From NCBI GenBank assembly GCA_030692055.1, contig JAUYCY010000179.1:1-16415 (forward strand): a stretch of 16,415 nucleotides of DNA. Direction: 5' to 3'. Origin of the DNA: Candidatus Omnitrophota bacterium. Lineage in GTDB: Bacteria; Omnitrophota; Koll11; Duberdicusellales; 4484-171. The notes beneath the pieces were generated by a model, which saw nothing but the letters and a program-made list of their open reading frames with translations, had not been told where the DNA came from and searched no databases. The stretch's first letter is position 1. Every line of letters begins with the position of its first letter. The translations under genes were made by a program, and so were the position numbers. Positions 1 to 7,052 of the stretch are shown piece after piece.

Positions 1-125
1 TATTTTTTCTTATTTTCTTTAAAAAAATATTTTCTTTGCAATCTAAAGGCTTTTATGTTTAACTATAAGGCATTAAGAGCATAACCGCTTGTATTCTTTA
101 TAAAATACCCTATTGACAAGGGTAG

Positions 126-297
126 TTTCGCAACAGCGCCAACATACTCCGCGGCTTGCCGCGGAGACTGGTTGATATATTCGCGGCGCAAAACTACCCC
201 AACATGTCACGGCACCTGCCGGCAGCCCGCCTACTGGTAGGCAGGGCAGGGATTATACGGTACGCCGACCAGTACCAACTATGGCGCTGTCGCGAAA
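126..297. repeat. Nested palindrome cluster, multi-hairpin fold
   Basis: This gene-free stretch (1-471) holds no supportable ORF. Outer arms at 126-140 and 283-297 are complementary over 15 bases with one mismatch. Inside are a hairpin at 147-166 (CTCCGCGG, loop CTTG), an inverted pair GCCTAC/GTAGGC near 229-242 within CCTGCC/GGCAGG arms, and GGTAC/GTACC near 259-275. An alternative pairing exists between GGGTAGTTT (120-128) and AAACTACCC (190-198). The arrangement is cloverleaf-like and resembles the cluster at 4025-4168. Function is unknown; it could be a non-coding repeat element or a structured transcript. Confidence 0.6.
141..176. repeat. 36-base dispersed repeat, copy 1 (CTTG-loop hairpin)
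   Basis: These 36 bases are identical to 5132-5167 in the same orientation. The core is a perfect 8-bp stem CTCCGCGG/CCGCGGAG closed by a CTTG loop, followed by ACTGGTTGAT. A third hairpin at 5039-5058 has the same CTTG loop and GG/CC closing pairs but a different stem sequence. The function is unknown. Confidence 0.8.
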
Positions 298-308
298 TAG
301 CGCCAGCG

Positions 309-398
309 CCTGATTTCAATGATTAAAAGATGATTACTGTGATTGGAAATGCCAATGTTTTCAATCGTTGTAATCACAGATGAATCACTGTAATCAGG
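309..398. repeat. Imperfect long palindrome (AATCAC/GTGATT family)
   Basis: The left end CCTGATT (309-315) pairs with AATCAGG (392-398). Between them, ATTACTGTGATT words pair with AATCACAGATGAATCACTG words. It belongs to the same general style as the CACAGAT palindromes at 5818, 8321, 13152 and 13972. Confidence 0.6.
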
Positions 399-421
399 GA
401 CTGTTGCGTTTTGCAACAGTC
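399..421. terminator. Perfect 9-bp hairpin, possible terminator
   Basis: GACTGTTGC (399-407) pairs with GCAACAGTC (413-421) around the loop GTTTT. No T-run follows, so an intrinsic terminator is doubtful. It lies about 50 bases before the SpoIID-like gene and could also shape that gene's 5' leader. Confidence 0.3.
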
Positions 422-471
422 TCACTATTTACTAAGCCAATAACGAGGTAGGCGCCATTTTAATTAGGTCA

Positions 472-2355
472 ATGAGGTTTGTATTTCTTATTTTTTTTTC
501 CGCCAGCGCATTCTTCTTGCCGTACTCTTTCGCTCAAGAAGACAAAGCCCCAGAAATTAATAATTATTTAGACATAGCTGCTACCTTTAAAGAGAAGATG
601 GACTATGGTAGGGCGATTATTGCTCTAGAGGCGCTAATAGGCCAAAGTTCGAATAAGAAACCCAGGTATCTTTTAGGCAAACTTTACTATCTCAACGGCA
701 ATTCCCAAAAAGCTTTAGAGATACTTACAAACTTAAAAGAAAAAGATTGGCTTGTTTTTCTTTATTTAGGTTTAATCTACGAAGACCTAGGCAAACAAAG
801 TTGCGCTGTCACTAACTATTTATATTCGTTGAAACTTAAGAAAAATATTATTGCACTCTATCGGCTAGGAAAAACTTTTTACCACGCCAAAAACTATAAA
901 AAATCCGCTATTTTTTTTTCTGATACTCTTGCTTTGGATTCAAGCATACGCTTGGCGAACTATTATCTGGGAGATTGTTTCCTAAAAATGGGAAATTATG
1001 AGAAAGCGTATTCGTATGCCTCAAAAGGGATAAATTTCTACCCCAACAACGATAACGTCAAGAAACAGTTGAGCGAAGCAAAACAAAATTTAGGTGAATA
1101 TTTCTTCGCCCAGATAAAGCAGATGGCAGAAAAGACTCGCACGATGGTGAAATTAATGTTTTATGCACAAGAAAAAAATGCTCCACTTATTAATGTTGGA
1201 ATTGCAAACGACTTACAGAAATTTACTTTCCGCTCTGGCGGCCCCTTTACCATAAAAGATAGCAAGAAGTCTTTTCGTGCCGTAAAAGACAAGTATTATA
1301 CCTTGATTCTTAAAGATAAGCGCCTATTTCTCATTGATTATGATAAGAAAACTGTTTATGCAAAGCTAAAGAGCCCCATTAAGATTAAGGGCCAAGGTTA
1401 CCCCTTTTATATCCTAGATGTGCTTTATGGCAAGGGGAATTTCTGGCACAAAAAGATCGACAGAATTTATCGAGGAGATTTAAAAGTAGTTTTAAATAAC
1501 ACAATATTGCTAATTAATATTTTAAGCGTTGAGGAATATCTTTACGGAGTTTTACCTGCTGAAATTTCTTCTAGGGCGTCAAAGCAAGCCCTCAAGGCTC
1601 AAGCAGTTGCAGCTAGGACCATAGCTTTTAAAAGTATTGGCCAACGCCATAAAGCGGAAGGCTTTGATGTTTGCGCGGATATACATTGCCAAGTATATCA
1701 GGGTATGTCAGTTGAAACCGCGCAGACAAATCAGGCAGTTGACGAAACAAAAGGAGAAGTCCTTTTGTATAATAGCCAGCCATTTGAAGCGCTTTATCAT
1801 GCGAATTGCGGTGGATGTTTACGCCGAGATGTGTTTGGTGAAAAAGATTGTTACGTTAATAAATTTGACTCAAAAAAAGAATATACAAAGCTATCTTCTT
1901 ACGAAGAAGAATTGTGGTTTAGCGCGGAGCCTGAATCTTTTTGTTTAAATCCTGATAGAAGTAATTATCGTTGGCAGCGGGTTTACGATGCAGAAGATTT
2001 TTTTCTTGTATTTGGATTTCCTTTGAGAGATTTGAAAGCAATAGTGCCATTAGCCAAAGGCGATTGCCCTTACTATCAAGCTATAGACGTTCGTAAGGCA
2101 ACCGGCGCGCTAACGATCGGAGGTAATTTACGCATACGCGATTACCTTGATAAGTTAAGGAGCAGTTCTTTTAAAGTTGAAATTAAATTCTCGCCGCAAA
2201 GGAAAGCGCAACTACTATTTTTCTGGGGTGCGGGTTTTGGCCACGGCGCAGGCCTGTGCCAAGACGGTGCACGGGCGATGGCGGAACAGGGGTATACCTA
2301 TATAGAGATTCTAAAACACTATTATCCTAAAGCAAATATAAAACAAGTATATTAG
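472..2355 (+). CDS. TPR and SpoIID/LytB domain protein, exported
   Basis: This 627-residue protein starts with a hydrophobic signal peptide (about residues 1-22, ending SFAQ), so it is probably periplasmic or surface-exposed. Residues 30-210 form a run of TPR-like helical repeats (YYLG, NYEKAY). Residues about 335-625 match the SpoIID/LytB family: LPAEISS at 361-367, then ALKAQAVAART at 373-383, and GAGFGHGAGLCQDGA near the end. SpoIID enzymes are peptidoglycan lytic transglycosylases that cleave glycan strands lacking stem peptides, and E364 is the likely catalytic glutamate. LytB members instead modify amidase activity, so the exact role is open. The TPR array suggests a partner-binding scaffold in cell-wall remodelling. 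The Shine-Dalgarno is weak (AGGT only three bases before ATG). No operon partner follows, because the next gene is convergent. Confidence 0.88.
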   Translation: MRFVFLIFFSASAFFLPYSFAQEDKAPEINNYLDIAATFKEKMDYGRAIIALEALIGQSSNKKPRYLLGKLYYLNGNSQKALEILTNLKEKDWLVFLYLGLIYEDLGKQSCAVTNYLYSLKLKKNIIALYRLGKTFYHAKNYKKSAIFFSDTLALDSSIRLANYYLGDCFLKMGNYEKAYSYASKGINFYPNNDNVKKQLSEAKQNLGEYFFAQIKQMAEKTRTMVKLMFYAQEKNAPLINVGIANDLQKFTFRSGGPFTIKDSKKSFRAVKDKYYTLILKDKRLFLIDYDKKTVYAKLKSPIKIKGQGYPFYILDVLYGKGNFWHKKIDRIYRGDLKVVLNNTILLINILSVEEYLYGVLPAEISSRASKQALKAQAVAARTIAFKSIGQRHKAEGFDVCADIHCQVYQGMSVETAQTNQAVDETKGEVLLYNSQPFEALYHANCGGCLRRDVFGEKDCYVNKFDSKKEYTKLSSYEEELWFSAEPESFCLNPDRSNYRWQRVYDAEDFFLVFGFPLRDLKAIVPLAKGDCPYYQAIDVRKATGALTIGGNLRIRDYLDKLRSSSFKVEIKFSPQRKAQLLFFWGAGFGHGAGLCQDGARAMAEQGYTYIEILKHYYPKANIKQVY

Positions 2356-2356
2356 T

Positions 2357-2371
2357 CATTAGACTAATGAA
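2357..2371. terminator. Short palindrome after SpoIID-like gene
   Basis: TCATTAG-A-CTAATGA begins two bases after the stop codon at 2353-2355. It could be a weak bidirectional terminator in this convergent gap, but there is no T-run. Confidence 0.3.
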
Positions 2372-2403
2372 GCTTTCTCAACTTTATGGCAGGAATTTTT
2401 CAT

Positions 2404-2510
2404 AGCTAATGGTTCGACTGCGCCCATTCGACTCACTTCGTTCGCTCAGGGCTGTCCTGAGCGCAGTCGAAGGACGCTCACCATTAGCACTGAGCGAAGT
2501 CGAAGTGCTA
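2404..2510. repeat. Composite REP-like palindrome
   Basis: Several arms compete here. TTCGACTGCGC (2413-2423) pairs with GCGCAGTCGAA (2461-2471). TTCGACT (2427-2433) can use the same right arm, and CGCTCAGG pairs with CCTGAGCG around a five-base loop (2443-2462). CTAATGGT (2405-2412) pairs with ACCATTAG (2480-2487), and TTAGCACT pairs with AGTGCTAA on the right (2484-2511). The open frame running through it is low-complexity repeat and not a gene. It sits between convergent genes, where REP-type elements are usual. Confidence 0.65.
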
Positions 2511-2576
2511 ATTATAAATCAAGGAATTATCTCTTACGGCCATCTTTTTAAAGTCATTGTATTAAGAAAGCTTCTT

Positions 2577-2613
2577 AAGTTCTTTCCCTTTGCATAAACT
2601 TGGGAAAGAACTT
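2577..2613. repeat. 37-base palindromic element, copy A
   Basis: AAGTTCTTTCCC (2577-2588) pairs with GGGAAAGAACTT (2602-2613) in a 12-bp stem. The loop, about 13 bases, reads TTTGCATAAACTT. Its reverse complement is almost identical to 5780-5816 (one extra G), loop included, so the two copies lie in opposite orientation. It may act as a terminator for the converging genes. Confidence 0.75.
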
Positions 2614-2637
2614 AAACTTCATATCTTAATCTGCCAC

Positions 2638-4011
2638 TTATAGCCCTAAGAGATATTCTTCTATTTCCTTTGATGATTTTTTCTCTAAGATAGCCCACAT
2701 ACCTTTATTTTCCATACATAGATACACTGGAGTTTTCTGGTCATATTTACGTATCCACTGTACCATATTTTTATAAATTTCTCTTTTTAAAAATACAGGA
2801 TACCTTAATTTTTTATCGTCGCCCAAGAATAATTCGCCATAAAAAATGTTACTTTGAGGAAAACGCAGTTCTGTAATAGTCTTTAACTTGCGATGTGAAC
2901 GTAAGGTCCCTAAACTTATCCAGCAAAAATGAGGTTTTATTTCTCTATATAATCTATCTACGACTTCTTTGTATAAAGTTTTCCAGTTGTCAGAATAAAT
3001 GATAGGGTCAAAATGAAAAGCTATGCCGTAGCCTTTTTCTTGGACTTTTTTTGCCGCATTTATTCTTTCATCTAAAGAGGCTGTTGCTAGTTCTTCTTTT
3101 GTAATGATTGATTGGGGGTTTAAAGACCAAGAAACAACGATATTAGACGAGGAAGGTATTTTCAATATATTGTCTACTTTGTTACTTTTAGTTTTTAACT
3201 CAAAAAAAACATTTTTGTCCTTAAAGTAAGTAATGAGCCTGTCGGAATATCCGGTTATTTGGTCAAGCGCAAGCGAATCGCAAAATTCACCGGTGCCTAT
3301 TCTTATCGGTTTTTTCAGTTTTTTATATAATGCGTCGAATTCTTCAAAAAAATCATCCAAATTCGCAGGTAAAAGTATTCCTGGAAAGTTACTATAGCAT
3401 TGTAAAAAACAATACGAGCAATCAAAAGGGCAGCCAAACCCCAAATTTAATATCCAATAGCCGCAACCCAGATGGCCTTTAGTGCAGGGGCAAGGCTTTA
3501 AAAAGTCCCATTTTTCTTTTACTATAAACACTATAGATTTTTTTAAAATAGAAAGCGTAAATTTATTTTCTCTCAGGTAATCGCTGTAGCGATTTATTTC
3601 TTCAATGTCTACATCAGGAAAACATTTACGAAAGTTGGCTACCAAATAACTATCTTTGACCTCTTGTTCCACAAAGATCTTTAACGGTTTGAAATATTTT
3701 TTGACCCCGTGGTTATCTGCAAGCGGTTCTCGTACTTGATTTAAAAATACATTTTTTGTATCTATTTTTTCTTTTGAGTTCGTGAGAGGAAAACGCCGTT
3801 TGATAAGGATGTTTTTGATGGCAAAAAATTTATTTCTTCCGCCGTATTTTTCAATACTCGAATTATTTTTTAAATGCGCGATGATTTCTTCGGGAGTGGT
3901 ATTTTCCCTGCGTATTATCTCAAAAACGAGACGTTCGATATCACGGAATTGGTTTCTATTAGGCCGAAAAGAAAAAGTATTTTCAATTTGTTTTTTAAGG
4001 TCTTCGCACAT
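2638..4011 (-). CDS. SPL-family radical SAM protein
   Basis: This 457-residue protein carries the radical SAM cluster motif GCPFDCSYC, with cysteines 194, 198 and 201 binding a 4Fe-4S cluster that cleaves S-adenosylmethionine. It is preceded by CPCTKGHLGCGYWIL and followed by GTGEFCDSLALD (239-250) and an ISLGTLR motif, the pattern of spore photoproduct lyase-like (SplB, COG1533) proteins. True SPL repairs the thymine dimer spore photoproduct. In non-sporulating lineages this family is common and its substrate is not known, so I would not call it a DNA repair enzyme. Residues 1-75 form a charged helical N-terminal extension that may bind nucleic acid (inference). The ATG at 4011 has no Shine-Dalgarno and lies 13 bases from the hairpin cluster at 4025. 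Confidence 0.82.
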   Translation of the reverse strand: MCEDLKKQIENTFSFRPNRNQFRDIERLVFEIIRRENTTPEEIIAHLKNNSSIEKYGGRNKFFAIKNILIKRRFPLTNSKEKIDTKNVFLNQVREPLADNHGVKKYFKPLKIFVEQEVKDSYLVANFRKCFPDVDIEEINRYSDYLRENKFTLSILKKSIVFIVKEKWDFLKPCPCTKGHLGCGYWILNLGFGCPFDCSYCFLQCYSNFPGILLPANLDDFFEEFDALYKKLKKPIRIGTGEFCDSLALDQITGYSDRLITYFKDKNVFFELKTKSNKVDNILKIPSSSNIVVSWSLNPQSIITKEELATASLDERINAAKKVQEKGYGIAFHFDPIIYSDNWKTLYKEVVDRLYREIKPHFCWISLGTLRSHRKLKTITELRFPQSNIFYGELFLGDDKKLRYPVFLKREIYKNMVQWIRKYDQKTPVYLCMENKGMWAILEKKSSKEIEEYLLGL

Positions 4012-4024
4012 ATTTAGCTTTTAT

Positions 4025-4168
4025 CCCGTTAGAGAAAACCACCGATTTTAATCGGTGGTGTACCGATTCTCAAGCTGACAGTGGTATTAAACCACCGTCA
4101 GCGCAAACCGCTCGCCCCGTTAGAAAAGAATTTTCTAACGGGGTAAAAGGACGAAGTTCTCTAACGGG
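4025..4168. repeat. Cloverleaf-like repeat: outer stem with three hairpins
   Basis: Outer arms CCCGTTAGAGAA (4025-4036) and TTCTCTAACGGG (4157-4168) are perfectly complementary over 12 bp. They enclose three hairpins: ACCACCGATT/AATCGGTGGT (4038-4059), GCTGAC.GTGGT/ACCAC.GTCAGC (4074-4102) and CCCCGTTAGAAAA/TTTTCTAACGGGG (4115-4143). The same CCCGTTAGAGAA arm pair recurs at 12218-12248. The right arm overlaps the end of the glycosyltransferase gene and supplies its TAG stop. The function is unknown. Confidence 0.8.
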
Positions 4169-5000
4169 ATTTATTGAATTTTACCATTAATTTTTGATAG
4201 TGTTGAATTTCTTTAACTTTTCCCCGTTTTAGCGCTCCCTTAATGAATATTTCACATTTAATTTTTAGTTCATTGAGAGCTATTTTATGATTTTTTTTGT
4301 TTAACTCGCCGCTTTCAAGTATTTTTTGCAGCGCATAAATACGTAGCGTATCCATTGCCGGAAATTTTATTGATTGTTGGTCGGGATGGCCACCTTCTTT
4401 TATGGTTAAATATTGCGGGATGAGAAATACCGGCTGTCTGTGGGTCAGCCTTAGCCAAAAATCATAATCTTCGCAAGCAGGCATAGTTTCATCGAATAAA
4501 CCTATTTCGTTAAAAATATCACGTTTAATCGCCGCCGTAGAAATACTAATAGAGCATAGTTTCGCCGCACTTTCAAAGACAAAGCCAGTTGGCTTTTTAT
4601 GATATATTTTTTGGGGTAAAAGCTGGCCGCGGCGATACCATATTTCTTCGGTATGAAATATTTTATATTCAGGGTATTTTTTTATGTATTGATATGTTAT
4701 TTCTAGCTTATTATGCCGAAAACGGTCATCAGAATCTAAAAAACAAATGAATTCACCCTTGGCTTTGGCGATTCCTTTATTCCTTGCGCTTGATACGCCT
4801 TGATGTCTTTGATAGAGATATTTAGCTTTTTTATCACCTAGATCGTCAAATAATTTCTTTGTGTTGTCTTTCGAACCGTCATCGACGACAATCAATTCAT
4901 AATCGTCAGAGCTTTGTTCTAATACAGACCGTATAGCGATTTTTAAAAATTTTTCGCGGTTATAGGTAGGGATAATAATGCTAAAAAAAGGTTTACTCAT
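4161..5000 (-). CDS. Family 2 glycosyltransferase
   Basis: This 279-residue protein is a GT-A fold, family 2 glycosyltransferase that moves a sugar from a nucleotide-sugar donor to an unknown acceptor, most likely in cell-surface polysaccharide or lipid glycan synthesis. The N-terminus FSIIIPTYNR (6-15) and IVVDDGS (37-43) form the nucleotide-binding part. FLDSDD (87-92) holds the metal-binding DxD. CEDYDFWLRL (176-185) provides the expected ED acceptor-side motif. The protein is soluble, with no predicted membrane segment. The ATG at 5000 has no clear Shine-Dalgarno. Its last two codons and stop lie inside the repeat arm at 4157-4168, so the C-terminus has been set by that element. It sits between two SPL-like radical SAM genes, with no evident functional link. 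Confidence 0.9.
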   Translation of the reverse strand: MSKPFFSIIIPTYNREKFLKIAIRSVLEQSSDDYELIVVDDGSKDNTKKLFDDLGDKKAKYLYQRHQGVSSARNKGIAKAKGEFICFLDSDDRFRHNKLEITYQYIKKYPEYKIFHTEEIWYRRGQLLPQKIYHKKPTGFVFESAAKLCSISISTAAIKRDIFNEIGLFDETMPACEDYDFWLRLTHRQPVFLIPQYLTIKEGGHPDQQSIKFPAMDTLRIYALQKILESGELNKKNHKIALNELKIKCEIFIKGALKRGKVKEIQHYQKLMVKFNKSR

Positions 5001-5038
5001 TTTTCGATTACGTTATCTTTATTCTCTCTCGGCGAATA

Positions 5039-5058
5039 CCCCGTGGCTTGCCACGGGG
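5039..5058. repeat. CTTG-loop hairpin
   Basis: CCCCGTGG pairs with CCACGGGG around the loop CTTG. It has the same length and loop as the hairpins in the 36-base repeats at 141 and 5132, but its stem bases are changed in pairs, as in a maintained hairpin. It lies upstream of the minus-strand glycosyltransferase. Confidence 0.65.
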
Positions 5059-5131
5059 ATAAAGCCGAAATCGTAAACGTAGTTGACCTCATTCCATGGC
5101 AATGAATGAACCGGTGATAATATTAGTATAG

Positions 5132-5167
5132 AACATACTCCGCGGCTTGCCGCGGAGACTGGTTGAT
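5132..5167. repeat. 36-base dispersed repeat, copy 2 (CTTG-loop hairpin)
   Basis: This copy is identical to 141-176 over 36 bases, with unrelated sequence beyond. The hairpin CTCCGCGG-CTTG-CCGCGGAG is at its centre. It lies in the divergent gap between the glycosyltransferase and the small membrane protein gene. Confidence 0.8.
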
Positions 5168-5236
5168 TACAGCGCGATAGTTAAATGCTTTATTCTATTG
5201 ATATTATCAACTAAACGGTGCTGTAACAAGTTTTTT

Positions 5237-5264
5237 TTGACAAGCGAAAGCGAACATGTATACT
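5237..5264 (+). promoter_or_regulatory. Sigma-70-type promoter for small membrane protein
   Basis: The -35 box TTGACA (5237-5242) and -10 box TATACT (5259-5264) are separated by 16 bases. Transcription would start near 5271, about 40 bases before the ATG at 5310. The leader contains AGGAGG at 5298-5302. Confidence 0.7.
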
Positions 5265-5309
5265 AATATTATATGCACGAGTTCAATCTACAAAAAAGGA
5301 GGCATTAAT

Positions 5310-5747
5310 ATGGCCTACAACAGATTTTCACTAAAGTCTTTATCGGGCGATGCAGATAGTACTGATAGCGGAGTTTTTATAATGGCCAGCATAGGTATAG
5401 CGCTCGTTATTTTTAATATTGTTTATTATTTATTCATCCAATTTAATGTAGTTGGCATTGTGATGAATTGTTTTTTTGCATGGATGTATTTTAATTTAGC
5501 ACAAAATAAAAAATGGGCAAGAGTTTTGTCCGTGATATTTCACAGCTTAATTGCTAGCGTTTTGGTGCTTGTATGTGGAGCCATGTTTATTGTCGCAGGT
5601 AACAAAGCGATAGAGGATATAGGGCGGTGCATAGAAGTTTCTGCACCCACTATTTTTTCAAAAATATTTCTTACGGTTTGGTTATTTTATATCTTTGGAT
5701 TACTTTTTTATCTTCTTAGTCCTAAACCCAAGCTTCAATTAAAATGA
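5310..5747 (+). CDS. Small four-helix membrane protein, unknown function
   Basis: I chose the ATG at 5310 because a strong AGGAGG lies eight bases upstream. An in-frame ATG at 5256 lies inside the promoter region. The resulting 145-residue protein has four predicted membrane helices (about 21-43, 46-63, 72-96 and 115-136). The N-terminus is short and polar (SLSGDADSTDSG) and the C-terminus is basic (SPKPKLQLK). A NKKWAR loop (66-71) resembles the cytosolic loop of small DoxX- or DUF-type membrane proteins, but I do not recognise the family. It has its own promoter and is followed by a small CCGAC/GTCGG hairpin and palindromic repeats, so it is probably monocistronic. Confidence 0.75.
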   Translation: MAYNRFSLKSLSGDADSTDSGVFIMASIGIALVIFNIVYYLFIQFNVVGIVMNCFFAWMYFNLAQNKKWARVLSVIFHSLIASVLVLVCGAMFIVAGNKAIEDIGRCIEVSAPTIFSKIFLTVWLFYIFGLLFYLLSPKPKLQLK

Positions 5748-5779
5748 AGCTTTGCCCCGACAAGTCGGAGTGGATTTAT

Positions 5780-5816
5780 AGTTCTTTCCCAAGTTTATGG
5801 CAAAGGGAAAGAACTT
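5780..5816. repeat. 37-base palindromic element, copy B (inverted)
   Basis: AGTTCTTTCCC (5780-5790) pairs with GGGAAAGAACT (5805-5815). It is the reverse complement of 2577-2613 with one added G in the loop. It lies 32 bases after the stop of the membrane protein gene and may terminate it. Confidence 0.75.
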
Positions 5817-5817
5817 G

Positions 5818-5908
5818 ATTACACCGATTTTAAAAAGATTACACAGATTTCGATAGATTTTATACGTATTCTTAATCAGTGTAATCTGCATCTAATCTGT
5901 GTAATCAG
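5818..5908. repeat. Imperfect palindrome, TTACACAGATT/AATCTGTGTAA type
   Basis: GATTACACCG and GATTACACAGATT on the left pair with AATCAGTGTAATC and AATCTGTGTAATC on the right. It is a member of the CACAGAT palindrome group. The remainder of the gap (5909-6046) shows no gene. It has an AAGCTTTCT/AGAAAGCTT inverted pair (about 5909 and 6003) and a twice-repeated ACTAAATCTA word. Confidence 0.7.
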
Positions 5909-6046
5909 AAGCTTTCTTGCAATCAAGAGGTCAAAAATAAGAATTTTACAGAGAAGGCACTAAATCTAAATTAGTTATGAAATATTTGTGCAACAAAGTC
6001 GAGAAAGCTTCGGATTTATCGCGTCCACTAAATCTAGAATTATCGG

Positions 6047-6961
6047 TTAACAGGATTTTTCATAGTCGATGCTTGAACTATAAAAATAGTTAAAGTCAGG
6101 CGTAATATAAAAAAACTTGATATTATTGTTATTTTTTATTTTTTCAATTTCTTCCCTCAGGCTACTAGCAAATCGTAGATAATTTTTTTCATTTAAATAG
6201 ACATCCGCTAATTTATTTTTTAAGTCCTTGCCAAAACCCTCATCTACGCGCTTTAAAATCTTTTTGAAATTGCCCATTGTCTGATGATATAGCTCAACAT
6301 CAATTTCTTTTATACCTCTGGGTAGCATTGCCATGATATCTTTAAGCGAGGATAGGTAGGGAATAAATGGCCCTATATGTATTCGTAGGTTTATGTTGTG
6401 CGTAATAATTTGACTGATTGTTCTTATTCTTTCCTCAAGCGACGGTGATTTTTTTTCAAACATTCTGATTATTGCATCCGATGTACAATTGAACGTAAAA
6501 TATATTTTATTTCCTTTATTTTGCGCAATAAGTGGCAGATATTGGGCAATGATATGTGATTTGGTAAGTATAGTGTAGGCAATATTATAATTATTGAGTA
6601 TTTTTAAAATTTTTTCCATAAGTCGGTATTTTAATTCAGCATATTGAAAACACTCAGTAGTTGAGCCTAAAAGAACCCTTTTGGGGTTTTTGTAATGTAA
6701 CTCTCTTTCCAATACTTGTGGAGCATTAATTTTTATTCCTAATACATTAGGAAAATTACCGTTTTTTTCCGCCAGAATTGCCCACCTATCTGACACACAG
6801 CTATCAGCCTTTGGCTGAAGATTTTTATTTTCCAACGAATAACAATAGAGGCAGCTGATTTCGCATCCGCGATAAGGATTTATTACGTAATCCGCAATAC
6901 TTATCTGGGTGGGAGAGAGGACTTTTTGAGTGTTAATAAGTTTAATTTCCATTTTTTTCAT
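6047..6961 (-). CDS. Radical SAM protein, SplB-like (COG1533)
   Basis: This 304-residue protein has the motif NPYRGCEISCLYCY, with cysteines 33, 37 and 40 for the 4Fe-4S cluster. The preceding ADYVINPYRGC is typical of the SplB-like COG1533 group. ERELH (86-90), LLGSTTECFQ (97-106) and ILTKS (about 132-136) follow, matching the barrel strands of that group. The substrate is unknown. It is not closely similar to the other SPL-like protein at 2638-4011, which has an extra N-terminal part, so the two are probably not recent duplicates. It starts at ATG 6961, or possibly at the fourth codon (ATG 6952). Neither has a Shine-Dalgarno, and the palindrome at 6963-7051 ends two bases before the ATG. 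It is co-directional with the 7053-8306 gene, 91 bases apart. Confidence 0.82.
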   Translation of the reverse strand: MKKMEIKLINTQKVLSPTQISIADYVINPYRGCEISCLYCYSLENKNLQPKADSCVSDRWAILAEKNGNFPNVLGIKINAPQVLERELHYKNPKRVLLGSTTECFQYAELKYRLMEKILKILNNYNIAYTILTKSHIIAQYLPLIAQNKGNKIYFTFNCTSDAIIRMFEKKSPSLEERIRTISQIITHNINLRIHIGPFIPYLSSLKDIMAMLPRGIKEIDVELYHQTMGNFKKILKRVDEGFGKDLKNKLADVYLNEKNYLRFASSLREEIEKIKNNNNIKFFYITPDFNYFYSSSIDYEKSC

Positions 6962-6962
6962 G

Positions 6963-7051
6963 CACGAATAGTTACGAATTCGCTTCGCTCACACAAATAT
7001 TCACGAATAAAAAATTTGTGTGTATTCGTGTGTAATTCGTGAATATTCGTG
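6963..7051. repeat. Imperfect palindrome, CACGAATA/TATTCGTG type
   Basis: CACGAATAGTTACGAATT, ACACAAATATTCACGAAT and related words on the left pair with ATTCGTGTGTAATTCGTGAATATTCGTG on the right. The layout is the same as the CACAGAT palindromes but with a different core word. It fills the whole gap between two minus-strand radical SAM genes and would be transcribed as the 5' leader of the 6047-6961 gene. Confidence 0.75.
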
Positions 7052-7052
7052 T

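Noticed and set aside
2409..2597. Plus-strand open frame of 62 codons
   Set aside because: It runs through the composite palindrome 2404-2510 and the 37-base hairpin element. The composition is repeat-derived, and it has no Shine-Dalgarno.
2638..4011. True spore photoproduct lyase
   Set aside because: The family motifs fit only at the superfamily level, no sporulation genes other than the generic SpoIID domain are present, and the substrate cannot be inferred.
5256..5309. N-terminal extension of the small membrane protein
   Set aside because: It begins inside the promoter spacer, before the predicted transcription start. The strong AGGAGG favours ATG 5310.
5978..6094. Short plus-strand frame starting at the ATG near 5978
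   Set aside because: About 38 codons, no Shine-Dalgarno, and it overlaps the end of the convergent radical SAM gene.
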